From positions 1-64,000 of the forward strand of contig NZ_JAILYN010000018.1 of assembly GCF_019795155.1 (NCBI RefSeq): DNA of 64,000 nucleotides, given 5' to 3'. The position numbers were made by a program, and so were the translations under genes. Positions within the stretch are counted from its first letter, which is position 1; each line of letters begins with the position of its first letter. Positions 26,196 to 34,698 of the stretch are shown here, piece by piece. The notes under the pieces are model-generated. The model was given only the letters and a program-made list of their open reading frames with translations, was not told the origin of the DNA and did no database searches. This stretch comes from Marinobacterium arenosum. Lineage in GTDB: Bacteria; Pseudomonadota; Gammaproteobacteria; Pseudomonadales; Balneatricaceae.

Positions 26196-26822
26196 ATGAT
26201 CGATCTGTACTGCGAGCGGATGGCAGACGGGCTCTGGGCGGAGCCGCTCAATGCGGTTACCAATCTGGCGTTCCTGCTGGCCGCCGGGCTGTCAGTCCGC
26301 CTGGCGCGGTGGCACCGGCAACTGGACGCGGCAGCGATCATGCTGATCGGGCTGATGCTGCTGATCGGCATCGGCAGTACCCTGTTCCATATCCTGGCGA
26401 GCGGCTGGGCCAAGCTGGCCGACGAATTGCCGATTCTGTTGTTCCAACTGGTCTATCTCTGGCTCTACTGCCGCGAGCTGATAGGTTTGCAAAGGGCGGT
26501 CAGTGCCTTGCTGTTGCTGGGATATTTGGGTGTGTCGCTGGCAGCGGCGCAATTGACCGGCCTGAACGGCTCGCTGGGGTATGTGCCGGCGCTGCTGGTA
26601 CTGCTGGGATTGGCGATCTACCACCTCCGGCTCGGACAGCGGGAGTCGACGCTGTTGCTGCAGGCCTGCGGCTGGTTCCTGTTGTCGCTGACGCTGCGCA
26701 CGCTGGATATGGCGCTTTGTGCCTATTGGCCGTTGGGCAGTCACTTCGGTTGGCATCTGCTGAACGGCCTGGTGCTGTACCTGGTGTTCAGGGCCTGGTT
26801 GCTGAACCGGCCGGTGGGCTGA
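26196..26822 (+). CDS. Ceramidase-family (CREST) membrane hydrolase
   Basis: 208 residues from the ATG at 26196 (GGAGGGG upstream). About seven hydrophobic helices. The family residues are visible: IDLYCERMADGLWAEPLNAVTN at the start, then GIGSTLFHILASGWAKLADELP (Ser, His, Asp) and GSHFGWHLLNG (two His near the C-terminus). Together these make the zinc-binding His/Asp/Ser set of alkaline ceramidases and related membrane hydrolases. The substrate in a gammaproteobacterium is not obvious; many such proteins are uncharacterised. Confidence 0.82.
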   Translation: MIDLYCERMADGLWAEPLNAVTNLAFLLAAGLSVRLARWHRQLDAAAIMLIGLMLLIGIGSTLFHILASGWAKLADELPILLFQLVYLWLYCRELIGLQRAVSALLLLGYLGVSLAAAQLTGLNGSLGYVPALLVLLGLAIYHLRLGQRESTLLLQACGWFLLSLTLRTLDMALCAYWPLGSHFGWHLLNGLVLYLVFRAWLLNRPVG

Positions 26823-26898
26823 AGGTTTCCGGTACCGGGAGCAGCGTTCGGATGATCCTTTGCTAGGCTGAGAGTGAACCTCCAAGGGATATTTCGCA

Positions 26899-28353
26899 AT
26901 GTATCACGCGGCAGTCCAACGTTGGGTTGCAGTTATTTTGCTCTGGCTGGGTGTTTGCGTCCCGGTTGTGGCTGAGTTTTCCTTAACCGACGCGGAGCGG
27001 CAGTACCTTCGCTCGCGTGGCCCGATCACTTACTGTATCGACCCGGACTGGATGCCATTCGAGAAGATCGATCGGCGTGGACGCCATATTGGTATCAGTG
27101 CCGATTTCATGGCGGAGTTTTCCCGTATGCTCGGTGTGCCTTTGCATCTGGTGGCTACGGGCAGCTGGGCGGAGTCGATGGAACGGGCCCGCAACCGCGA
27201 ATGCGATCTACTGAGCCTGGCCAACGAGAGCGCCGAGCGCCGCAAGCATTTCGATTTCACCGATCCCTACCTGGTACTGCCGGTGGTGCTGATCGCCACT
27301 AAGGATTCCCCCTATCTGGATGGCCTGAAAAAACTGGAGGGCAAGACCATCAGCGTACCGGAGGGCTATGTGCTGGTGGAGTTCATGCAGCAGACGTACC
27401 CGGGAGTACAGTTGCATTTTACCCAGTCGTTGCTGGAGGCGTTGCGCGAAGTGGCACGGGGGGATGTGCAGGCAGCGATTGCCGGTTTGCCGACCGCGCT
27501 CTACCAGATTCAGCAGCAGGGCTTGAGCCAGCTTAAGATTGCCGGCAATACCGAGTTCAACTATGAACTTTCGGTAGCGGTACGCAATGATCAGCCGTTG
27601 CTGCATGGTATCTTCCAGAAGGCGGTCAACGAGTTGTCGCCGGCTCTGCGCGACCGAATCCTTGAGCGCTGGTACAACGTCAAGGTGGAGCAAGCGCGCG
27701 ACTATACGCTGTTGCTGATCCTGCTGGCTGGCTTGCTGGTGGCGCTGGCGTTCCTGATATACCGCAACCACAGCAGCCAGAAATTCAACGCCCAGCTGGC
27801 GAAGATGAATGACCGGCTGACCGACCGCAATCAGCGGCTGGAGCAGGTCAGCAAGCGCGACTTTTTGACCGGTACTTATAATCGGGTCAAGATCGACCGG
27901 GAGCTACAGGACGATTTTGCCCGCCACCGCAAACATGGCAAGCCGTTGTCGCTGATTCTGTTCGACCTCGATGGCCTCAGCGAGGTGAACCTGTCGCACG
28001 ATCACCAGGTCGGCGACCTGGTGATCGTGGAGACCTGCCGGCTGGTGGAGGAAAGCCTGGGGGAGTGGCACCAGCTCGGTCGTTGGGAGGGAGACCTGTT
28101 CCTCGTTCTCTGTCCTGATACGCCGCTGGAAGACGCGCTTGGCCTGGCCAAGAAGCTGAACACCCTGCTGCAGTTGCACCATTTCAGCGAGGACGTGCAT
28201 ATCAGTGCTTCCTTCTGCGTGGCGCAGTGCGACAACAAACAGAACCATGCTGAACTTATCCGCCGCATGGAACAATGCCTGATCGCCAGTAGACAACAGG
28301 GGCCGCATCAGGTGGCGACCCTGGTTGCCGGGACTGCCGAGCAAGAGGATTGA
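26899..28353 (+). CDS. Periplasmic solute-sensing protein with degenerate GGDEF domain
   Basis: 484 residues: signal peptide (1-25), a bacterial solute-binding domain of the SBP_bac_3 kind (about 40-260; ITYCIDPDWMPFEKID, FDFTDPYLVLPVVL), one membrane helix (about 275-293), a short coiled linker, then a GGDEF domain (about 318-470). The active-site loop reads EGDLF (397-401) instead of GG(D/E)EF, and the first motif reads DLDGLSEVNLSHDHQVGD, lacking several consensus residues. It is therefore probably not an active cyclase, and may be a c-di-GMP/GTP-sensing or purely structural output. It stands alone. Confidence 0.82.
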   Translation: MYHAAVQRWVAVILLWLGVCVPVVAEFSLTDAERQYLRSRGPITYCIDPDWMPFEKIDRRGRHIGISADFMAEFSRMLGVPLHLVATGSWAESMERARNRECDLLSLANESAERRKHFDFTDPYLVLPVVLIATKDSPYLDGLKKLEGKTISVPEGYVLVEFMQQTYPGVQLHFTQSLLEALREVARGDVQAAIAGLPTALYQIQQQGLSQLKIAGNTEFNYELSVAVRNDQPLLHGIFQKAVNELSPALRDRILERWYNVKVEQARDYTLLLILLAGLLVALAFLIYRNHSSQKFNAQLAKMNDRLTDRNQRLEQVSKRDFLTGTYNRVKIDRELQDDFARHRKHGKPLSLILFDLDGLSEVNLSHDHQVGDLVIVETCRLVEESLGEWHQLGRWEGDLFLVLCPDTPLEDALGLAKKLNTLLQLHHFSEDVHISASFCVAQCDNKQNHAELIRRMEQCLIASRQQGPHQVATLVAGTAEQED

Positions 28354-28473
28354 TCTGGATCTATTTCCGGGCCGAAACAGCACTTGCTGCGCCGCGTCTT
28401 GCTGCACCGCAGCTACACTTAATCCAGAAACAGGTTTGTTTATCTTCAGCGATGGATATGAGGGGGTGTAGCC

Positions 28474-28749
28474 ATGTTGACGTACCAGGAATGTCTGGAT
28501 CTGTGCGGCCTCTCGGATGAAGAGGTGGCGGCCATTGCCGAACATGAGCACCTGGATCCGATGGTGGCCATGGCGCTGGGCAACTATCTGCTGCACCATG
28601 ACGGCGAACAGAAGATCCGCAAGATCATTCTGGACGACATCGCCAAGGCCAAGCGTTGCGGCAATCATCAGCATGAGCAGGTGTTGCGGCAGGTGCTGGC
28701 GCACTTTATCGCCACTCACCCGGAGCGCAAAGCTCGGCAAAAGGAATAA
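28474..28749 (+). CDS. Small helical protein, unknown function
   Basis: 91 residues, no membrane segment. Helical with conserved-looking AIAEHEHLDPMVAMALGNYLLHHDGEQKIRKIILDDI; three Cys and many His. The start ATG at 28474 sits after GAGGGGGTGTAGCC. I do not recognise the family beyond the impression that similar proteins occur in related marine gammaproteobacteria. Convergent to the LysR gene, with a hairpin between. Confidence 0.7.
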   Translation: MLTYQECLDLCGLSDEEVAAIAEHEHLDPMVAMALGNYLLHHDGEQKIRKIILDDIAKAKRCGNHQHEQVLRQVLAHFIATHPERKARQKE

Positions 28750-28790
28750 AAGCAGAACGAAACGTGCGGTGCTGAACCGGCCGGATGGAA

Positions 28791-28822
28791 AGCCCGACGA
28801 AAACGGGTTTTCCCGCCGGGCT
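28791..28822. terminator. Nested hairpin between convergent genes
   Basis: AGCCCG (28791-28796) pairs with CGGGCT (28817-28822), enclosing an inner CGGG-TTTT-CCCG stem. It lies exactly at the convergent ends of the small helical gene and the LysR gene. There is no clean T run after it. Confidence 0.45.
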
Positions 28823-29793
28823 CAGTTGCCCTCCGCCCGTTTCTCCTCCAGCTGCTCGGCCAGCTGCGCCTGTTGCGTTTCCATCTCCGCCAGTATCCAG
28901 TCACGAAATGCCTCCATGCTGTAAGTCAGCGGCCGGTTCTTCTGGTATACCAGGTAAAACGCCTTGCGGGTATTCAGCTGCAGGTCAAACGGGATGACCA
29001 GCTGTCCGTATTGCAGCTCCCGTTCCACCAGGCCGATATCGGACAGCGCAATGCCAAGCCCCTCCATGGCGGCGCCCAGGGCCAGTGAGGTGTTGGAGAA
29101 GGTCAGGCTCTTGGCGCTGCCGATATCTGTGATACCGGTCTGCGCCATGATCTGAGGCCATTCGCTGGCGCGGCTGGCGACATGGATCAGCGTGTGGCGC
29201 TTCAAGTCCTGCAGGGTTTCCAGCGGCTTGTCCCCCTCCAGCAGGCGCGGGCTGCAAACCGGTACGATGGTGGTACTGCGCAGAAAGTGGGTTTCCACGT
29301 CGTCCCATTCGCCATGGCCAAGATAGATCGCCATATCGGTATCGCTCTGCTGGAAGTCGATCTGGCCGACCGAGGCGCTCAGGCGTAGTTCCACGTCCGG
29401 GTGCTGAGCCTGGAACTGACCCAGTCGCGGTACCAGCCAGCGGGTCAGGAACGCCGCCGCTACCGCCAGGTTGACCACGCTGATATTGGGCGCGGTGATC
29501 AGCCGGCGGGTGGCGCTGTCGATCTCGTCGAGCGCGTGTTGAATAGAACTGAGATATTTCTCACCCGCAGCGGTCAGCATCGCCTTGCGCCTTTCCCGGC
29601 GGAACAGCTTCAAACCGAGGAATTCTTCCAACGTTTTGATCTGGTGGCTGACCGCGGATGGCGTGACATAGAGCTCTTCGGCGGCTTGGTTGAAGCTACC
29701 TTTGCGTGCGGCGGCTTCGAAGCAGCGCAGGGCGTTCAGAGGGGGCAGCTGTCTTATGACAATACTCCTACAATGATTAGATATTTTCACCAA
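28822..29793 (-). CDS. LysR-family regulator of the GcvA type
   Basis: About 310 residues. N-terminal helix-turn-helix: PPLNALRCFEAAARKGSFNQAAEELYVTPSAVSHQIK; then the substrate-binding domain. The start LPPLNALR and overall order are those of GcvA-like LysR proteins. The start codon is unclear: the frame opens at TTG 29793 or GTG 29790, but these lie inside a perfect palindrome. The best ribosome site (AGGAG 29769-29765) points to codon ATA at 29757, seven bases on. It is divergent from a small gene at 29984; no target operon is visible. Confidence 0.85.
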   Translation of the reverse strand: MVKISNHCRSIVIRQLPPLNALRCFEAAARKGSFNQAAEELYVTPSAVSHQIKTLEEFLGLKLFRRERRKAMLTAAGEKYLSSIQHALDEIDSATRRLITAPNISVVNLAVAAAFLTRWLVPRLGQFQAQHPDVELRLSASVGQIDFQQSDTDMAIYLGHGEWDDVETHFLRSTTIVPVCSPRLLEGDKPLETLQDLKRHTLIHVASRASEWPQIMAQTGITDIGSAKSLTFSNTSLALGAAMEGLGIALSDIGLVERELQYGQLVIPFDLQLNTRKAFYLVYQKNRPLTYSMEAFRDWILAEMETQQAQLAEQLEEKRAEGN

Positions 29794-29804
29794 TCAGGTG
29801 AAAA
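29784..29804. promoter_or_regulatory. Perfect 21-bp palindrome at start of LysR gene
   Basis: TTTTCACC (29784-29791), five bases, GGTGAAAA (29797-29804). The spacing and T/A ends suit a LysR-type site, so autoregulation is likely. Its overlap with the farthest upstream start codons argues that translation begins further downstream. Confidence 0.6.
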
Positions 29805-29983
29805 AGTATCGTTTGTGGCGCAACCGTTTCGACCTTAGTATAACCCCATCGATTGATTCGAGGCACTGCTGAAAAGCAGACCACATCAATGGTTGGGGAA
29901 TTCGGGCCCTGGTCGCTGGTCTGCCGGACGCAAACGCATTTTGTTGTTGTTCAAATTTTATGCTGAATTTTTTGAGGCCGTAA

Positions 29984-30178
29984 ATGAACCGTGAAGATTA
30001 CCTGATCGAGATTCGTACCACCGTCAGTGGCCGCGTCGATATGGAGTACTACATCGACCAGGCGCAGGAGCTGCGCAGTGAAGAGATGGCCCGTCTGGCC
30101 AAGGCTGCAGTAACCTGGCTGAAGGGTTTGATCAAGATCGAACCTATGCCGAGTCTGGAAGCGGTTTACGGTCGCTGA
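29984..30178 (+). CDS. Small conserved protein, unknown function
   Basis: 64 residues. The middle IDQAQELRSEEMARLAKAAVTWLKGLIK is an amphipathic helix resembling small proteins of the RSP_7527/DUF1127-like sort, but the match is weak. GAGG upstream of the ATG and a strong terminator directly after it (30213) support a real single-gene unit. Cytoplasmic or membrane-surface; function unknown. Confidence 0.68.
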   Translation: MNREDYLIEIRTTVSGRVDMEYYIDQAQELRSEEMARLAKAAVTWLKGLIKIEPMPSLEAVYGR

Positions 30179-30212
30179 TATCGCAAGTTTCTGGCATCCT
30201 TTGCTTGTTTTT

Positions 30213-30240
30213 AGCCCGCTTTTTAGCGGGCTTTTTTATT
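30213..30240 (+). terminator. Rho-independent terminator of small gene
   Basis: AGCCCGCT (30213-30220) pairs perfectly with AGCGGGCT (30225-30232), loop TTTT, followed by TTTTT. It lies 35 bases after the stop of the 64-residue gene. Confidence 0.9.
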
Positions 30241-30303
30241 GCCTGTTCGGGGAGCTGCAAGATACAAGCTATGAGCGGCACAGCGGGCAGAATCCGGCCT
30301 TGC

Positions 30304-30540
30304 TTGTAGGGTGGGCACGTTTTTTGTGCCCACGCGGTGCCAGTTCCGCTGACGCAGATTTTGCTTGCTAATCTGCGATGAACCTTTTGTGTCTGAGCGA
30401 CAAGCGACATGCCTTGTAGGGTGGCACGTTTTTGTGCCCACACGGCGCTTGATCATCTGATGTAGATGTTTCCCGCTAAAGCGCGAAGACCCTTTTTATG
30501 CCTGAGCGACAAACGACAAGCGTAGCCTGTCGCTTTATCG
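30304..30540. repeat. Two tandem ~110-bp REP-like repeats
   Basis: Unit 1 begins at 30304 and unit 2 at 30414, both with TTGTAGGGTGG-GCACGTTTTT-GTGCCCAC (a hairpin of GTGGGCAC with GTGCCCAC), and both end CTGAGCGACAA-CGAC. Between them are GCTAA--GCGA-GA--CTTTT segments. The second unit is followed by a hairpin (30505-30511 with 30528-30534). This fills most of the 416-base gap 30179-30594, in which I see no gene. Repeats of this kind are scattered in many gammaproteobacterial genomes. Confidence 0.75.
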
Positions 30541-30594
30541 CAGGAGCACTGCAGAGCGCTGGATAGCCCTACTGCAGTGTTCTTTTCTAGTGCA

Positions 30595-31965
30595 TTAGGA
30601 TGGATTGGCGGCCGCTGCGGCCTTGGCCGGTCGGCGACGACGTGGGCGGCGCCGCTTGCTGGCCGTGGTGTTTTCCGCGCTTGCAGCCTGCTGAGAGGCA
30701 CCTTGCGAATTTCGCTTGCCCTGCTGACCGGCGGGGCGGTTGGTGGCTTTGCCTGCATTCGCGGGCTTGCCCGATGAGCGGCGACGTCGATTGGCCGGTT
30801 TCGCGGCCGGCTCCGCCTCGGTCGGTGCCGTCTGGCTGGGTTCGAAACCGCTGACCGGGTCGGCCGGCAGTTTCAGCCGCACCAGTCTCTCGATGTCCAG
30901 CAGCAGCTTCTGCTCGTCGGCACAAACCAGCGAGTAGGCGTGTCCCTGGGTGCCGGCCCGGCCGGTACGGCCGATACGGTGAACATAGTCGGCCGGCACG
31001 TTCGGCAGCTCGTAATTGACCACCTGCGGCAACTGCGCGATATCCAGGCCGCGTGCGGCGATATCGGTGGCCACCAATACCCGCACCTTGCCGTTCTTGA
31101 AGCTGCTCAGCGCGCGTTGGCGGGCGTTCTGGCTCTTGTTGCCATGAATCGCTTCGGCACTGATATTGGTATCCACCAGTTTCTTGGCCAGTTGGTTGGC
31201 GCCTCGCTTGGTGCGGGTGAATACCAGCGTCTGCTGCCAGTCGTGGCGCTCGATCAGGTGGCTCAGCAGGGCAGCCTTACGCCCTTTGTCGACCGGGTAG
31301 ACCCGCTGTTGTACGGTCTGCGCGGTGGCGTTCGGCGGATTGACCTCGACTTTCACCGGATCGTTCAGCAGGCCTTCGGTCAGTTTGCGGATTTCGCCGG
31401 AGAAGGTGGCCGAGAACATCAGGTTCTGTCGTTGCGGCGGCAACAGCGCCAGGATTCGACGGATATCGTGGATAAAGCCCATATCCAGCATCCGGTCCGC
31501 TTCGTCCAATACCAGCATCTCCAGCTGGTCGAACTGGACCGCGCCCTGTCTTTGCAGATCCAGCAGCCGGCCGGGCGTGGCGACCAGCAAGTCGACGCCG
31601 CGGGCCAGCAGTTCAAGTTGAGGCTTGGCCGAAACGCCGCCGAAGATTACCCCGGAACTCAGTTTCAGGTGTTTGCCGTAGTGGTGCGCATTGTCGCCCA
31701 CCTGGCCGGCCAGTTCGCGGGTCGGCGTCAATACCAGCGCGCGTACCGCGTTGCGCTTCGCCCGCTTGCCGGCGGACAGGCGCTGTAGCATCGGCAGGGT
31801 GAAGGCGGCGGTCTTGCCGGTGCCGGTCTGGGCGGCGGCCATCACATCGCGGCCATCCAGTACGGCGGGAATAGCCTGGGCCTGGACCGGGGAGGGGGTG
31901 TTATAACCCTTTTCATCGATTGCACGAAGCAGTGGCTCGGCCAGGCCGAGAGCGGAAAAAGTCAT
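30595..31965 (-). CDS. rhlE: DEAD-box RNA helicase RhlE
   Basis: 456 residues. Q motif [13 protein letters not shown], Walker [30 protein letters not shown] in [18 protein letters not shown], then [18 protein letters not shown] and [10 protein letters not shown]. The C-terminus (from about 375) is a low-complexity basic tail ([13 protein letters not shown], ending [13 protein letters not shown]) typical of RhlE. Roles in ribosome assembly and RNA turnover are known from homologues. It is the only gene in its transcript. Confidence 0.93.
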   Translation of the reverse strand: MTFSALGLAEPLLRAIDEKGYNTPSPVQAQAIPAVLDGRDVMAAAQTGTGKTAAFTLPMLQRLSAGKRAKRNAVRALVLTPTRELAGQVGDNAHHYGKHLKLSSGVIFGGVSAKPQLELLARGVDLLVATPGRLLDLQRQGAVQFDQLEMLVLDEADRMLDMGFIHDIRRILALLPPQRQNLMFSATFSGEIRKLTEGLLNDPVKVEVNPPNATAQTVQQRVYPVDKGRKAALLSHLIERHDWQQTLVFTRTKRGANQLAKKLVDTNISAEAIHGNKSQNARQRALSSFKNGKVRVLVATDIAARGLDIAQLPQVVNYELPNVPADYVHRIGRTGRAGTQGHAYSLVCADEQKLLLDIERLVRLKLPADPVSGFEPSQTAPTEAEPAAKPANRRRRSSGKPANAGKATNRPAGQQGKRNSQGASQQAASAENTTASKRRRPRRRRPAKAAAAANPS

Positions 31966-32167
31966 CAGGATATTGCTTTACTCTGGTGGATCGGCTGGTC
32001 CATGCGGCCAACGGATCGGGTAGGAGGGATAAACGTGACGCTAGCATACGCTAATCGGCCGCAGAATTCGATGCTCGACTGCTCAAATTGGTCGTCGACG
32101 CCGCGAAATGTTGCCGATAAGGCCCGGATGGAGGCCGGCCAGGGCCTTCATCCGGGTAATAATGGGA

Positions 32168-33898
32168 CTAGGGCTGGTAACTGGCTGGGTTGTTCTGGTC
32201 CATGGCTGGTGAGTAGCTGTAAGGTGCCAGCTGGATATCCTGAACGGTGAATGTATAGCTTGTCGGTTGCGGATTACGTAGTTTGTAAACGGCCTTACCA
32301 TTGCCGTCGGTGGTGCCCTGGCTGCCTTCGAAGTTGCAACCAAAAATCGAGCACATGGAAACGGATAGTGTGGCCCCGCTGGCGGGCGCATCGCTGGCTT
32401 CGGCGATACCATCTCCATCCGAATCCCACTTGATATAGACCGAGGTGTTCAGGGTCTTGCCCTTGAGTGAGAACTGGATATCCCAAACGTACAGAGCATC
32501 GTTTGAAGGTGGTGGCTGGCCGCCGGCGCCATTGACAGCGTTGGCCAGGTTGAGGCGGCCAAACTGGCTCCAGGCCAGCATATTCTGGCCCAGAGTACCG
32601 ACGCTGTCGGCGTTGTTTTCCAGCAGGGTGCGAATCTGCTGATTATCGGCACTGCCGCCCAGCAGGGTCTTCAGCAGTGCAGCGGCGCCGCTGACCAGGG
32701 GGACCGCCATCGAGGTGCCGGACTGCCAGGTGTAGCAACCCAGCGGATCATCCGGCGCAATGCCGCAACCGGCGGACGGGTAGGTGGCAAAACTCTCGCT
32801 GCCGGGTGCCAGCAGCGATATACAGTTGCCGAAGTTGGAGAAGCTGCTGAGATTGTCGAAGTGATCGCTGGCACCGACCGCGATCACCTCAGACAGCATG
32901 CCCGGGTAGTCGCAGCCATTGCGATAGTCGTTGCCGCCCGCGCCGATCATCACCACGCCTTGCGACGATGCCTGGCTGATCGCATCCTGTTCCGCCTGCG
33001 AGATGGTTGGGCCGCCGAAGCTCATGTTGATCACATCGTAACCCAGTTGGGTCGCCAGGTTGACAGCTTCGGCGATGGCCACGCTTTCACAGACGCCGAC
33101 GGTGGGGAACGAGATCGGATAGCCGTAACAGACCTTGAAGGAGCCCACCGGTGAATTGATCGCCACGCCGCTGACCCCGATATCATTGTTGAAACGCGCC
33201 GCCGCGATCCCGGCAACATGGGTGCCGTGGCCGATCAGGTCGCCGTTCGGGGCGCCTATACCGGCGACCAGGTTGACGTCGTAATCGCAGTTCAGGTCGA
33301 CGTGGGCGCATTCGACGCCGGAGTCGAGGATCGCAATACGGCTGGGTGGGCAGCTGGCGGCATCCGGACAGCTTGCCAGAAAGCCGTCCCAGCCTTCGGG
33401 AGCGTCGATGTCGGCGTCCGCCAGGCCGTTATAGAGCGGCGCAATCAGTTGCAGCGTGATCGGGTCAAGCATTGCGCCGAAACCCTGGCCGCTGTTGTGT
33501 AGTCCCCACTGCTCCTTGAAGTAATCGCCCACGCCGTCTGGCGGTGGCGGTTCCTGGCCCTCGTCAGGGATTACGAAGGTGCGATAGAAATTCGGTTCCG
33601 CATAACGGACATTCGGATTTTTCCCGTAGCGGTCTATGGTGGCCTGCACGCTGTTGGCGGGCACCGAGACCAGTGCGGCATTCAGTGTCGGAATCGTCCG
33701 GATGACGCGGCTGCCGGCCTGGCTATGGGCGGCACGTTTGTCAGCGGCGGCGGTGCCGGGCTGAAAGACCACCACTACCTGGTCTGGCGCGAATGGCGGC
33801 GGCATCACCGGCGGGCCGGCAAATGCGGGGGCAGATAGCAGCAGGGACAGTAAACCGGTTAGCGCGATCCATGCGGCTGAGCGGGCAATCAGGAACAT
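32168..33898 (-). CDS. Secreted subtilisin-like serine protease (S8)
   Basis: 576 residues. A signal peptide (cleavage near APAFA-G, residue 27) is followed by an inhibitor-like propeptide (about 36-105; DQVVVVFQPGTAAADKRAA), the S8 catalytic domain with Asp192 (AILDSGVE), His227 (GHGTHVAG), oxyanion Asn323 and Ser396 (SGTSMAVP), and a C-terminal region (about 460-576) with a DSDGDGIAEASD calcium-type loop. Eight or more cysteines suggest disulfides. The ribosome site is GAGGAG. An inverted repeat (32123-32130 with 32149-32156) follows the gene, without a T run. Confidence 0.93.
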   Translation of the reverse strand: MFLIARSAAWIALTGLLSLLLSAPAFAGPPVMPPPFAPDQVVVVFQPGTAAADKRAAHSQAGSRVIRTIPTLNAALVSVPANSVQATIDRYGKNPNVRYAEPNFYRTFVIPDEGQEPPPPDGVGDYFKEQWGLHNSGQGFGAMLDPITLQLIAPLYNGLADADIDAPEGWDGFLASCPDAASCPPSRIAILDSGVECAHVDLNCDYDVNLVAGIGAPNGDLIGHGTHVAGIAAARFNNDIGVSGVAINSPVGSFKVCYGYPISFPTVGVCESVAIAEAVNLATQLGYDVINMSFGGPTISQAEQDAISQASSQGVVMIGAGGNDYRNGCDYPGMLSEVIAVGASDHFDNLSSFSNFGNCISLLAPGSESFATYPSAGCGIAPDDPLGCYTWQSGTSMAVPLVSGAAALLKTLLGGSADNQQIRTLLENNADSVGTLGQNMLAWSQFGRLNLANAVNGAGGQPPPSNDALYVWDIQFSLKGKTLNTSVYIKWDSDGDGIAEASDAPASGATLSVSMCSIFGCNFEGSQGTTDGNGKAVYKLRNPQPTSYTFTVQDIQLAPYSYSPAMDQNNPASYQP

Positions 33899-34119
33899 GG
33901 TGTCACTCCTCGGGCCGGAAGACCTTCGCTTGTTGGCGGGTTTCAGCGGCTATAAACAGGCACGTATTGCACAGCCTAGCCGCTGGTGCACGCGCGTTCG
34001 GTACTATCTTGACTGTATGTTGTAATGATCTTGCGAAAGGCGGATGCAAACCTGTAACAGATTTGGAGCAACCGGCGCCGGTGGCTAGAATAGCCGGCTT
34101 TTTTGCGGGGGGGCTTGGC

Positions 34120-34503
34120 ATGGAGTACGAATTTGGCCGCGATATTATCGATCGGCCCTATGCCCGATTCAGTATGGGGCATGAAGCGTTCGGTCACTGG
34201 CTGGTGGATGAGCTGGGAGAGGATCAGGCCCGCTTGGCCGGCGTTCAGCAGCAGGTTGCGCGCCTGCTGGCCGGTCAGGGTTGGGAGTATGAGCTGGCGG
34301 GCCGGGAGTTCAGCCTGCAGTTGAGCCGGGATGAGGTCGTGGTGCGCTCCAATGCGCTGGGCTACGAGGTTGAATTGCCGCCCGAGGAGGATGAGGAGGA
34401 GCTGTCCTGCTACGACGATGAGTTGCAGGCTGGCTGCGGCTTGCAGGATTTCGCCGAGTTGCTGGTCGCCTGGCGGACCTTTCTGCAGGGCGACAGGGGG
34501 TGA
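34120..34503 (+). CDS. yacL: UPF0231 family protein YacL
   Basis: 127 residues from the ATG at 34120; the frame open to 33793 is not needed. It follows E. coli YacL: MEYEFGRDI, RFSMGHEAFGHWLVDEL, REFSLQLSRDEVVVRSNAL, SCYDDELQAGCGLQDFAELLVAWRTFLQ. The function is not established. Cytoplasmic and acidic. Divergent from the protease gene, with 221 bases between. Confidence 0.92.
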   Translation: MEYEFGRDIIDRPYARFSMGHEAFGHWLVDELGEDQARLAGVQQQVARLLAGQGWEYELAGREFSLQLSRDEVVVRSNALGYEVELPPEEDEEELSCYDDELQAGCGLQDFAELLVAWRTFLQGDRG

Positions 34504-34698
34504 AATTTTACCCTGTCCGGCGGGTTGGGCCTGGGTCAATAAAGTGACACTTTTCGTTTCTCGTTTGCGATCGGATTTGATAGCGTTGCTTGAGAGCCAT
34601 CAAGAACTGCAAGGGCGCAGCTGAGCCGGGCGAGGGGCCGGGTTCTGCAGGAAGGTGTAGCCTGCCGGGATGCGCTGCTCACGTATTGGAGTCTGGTC

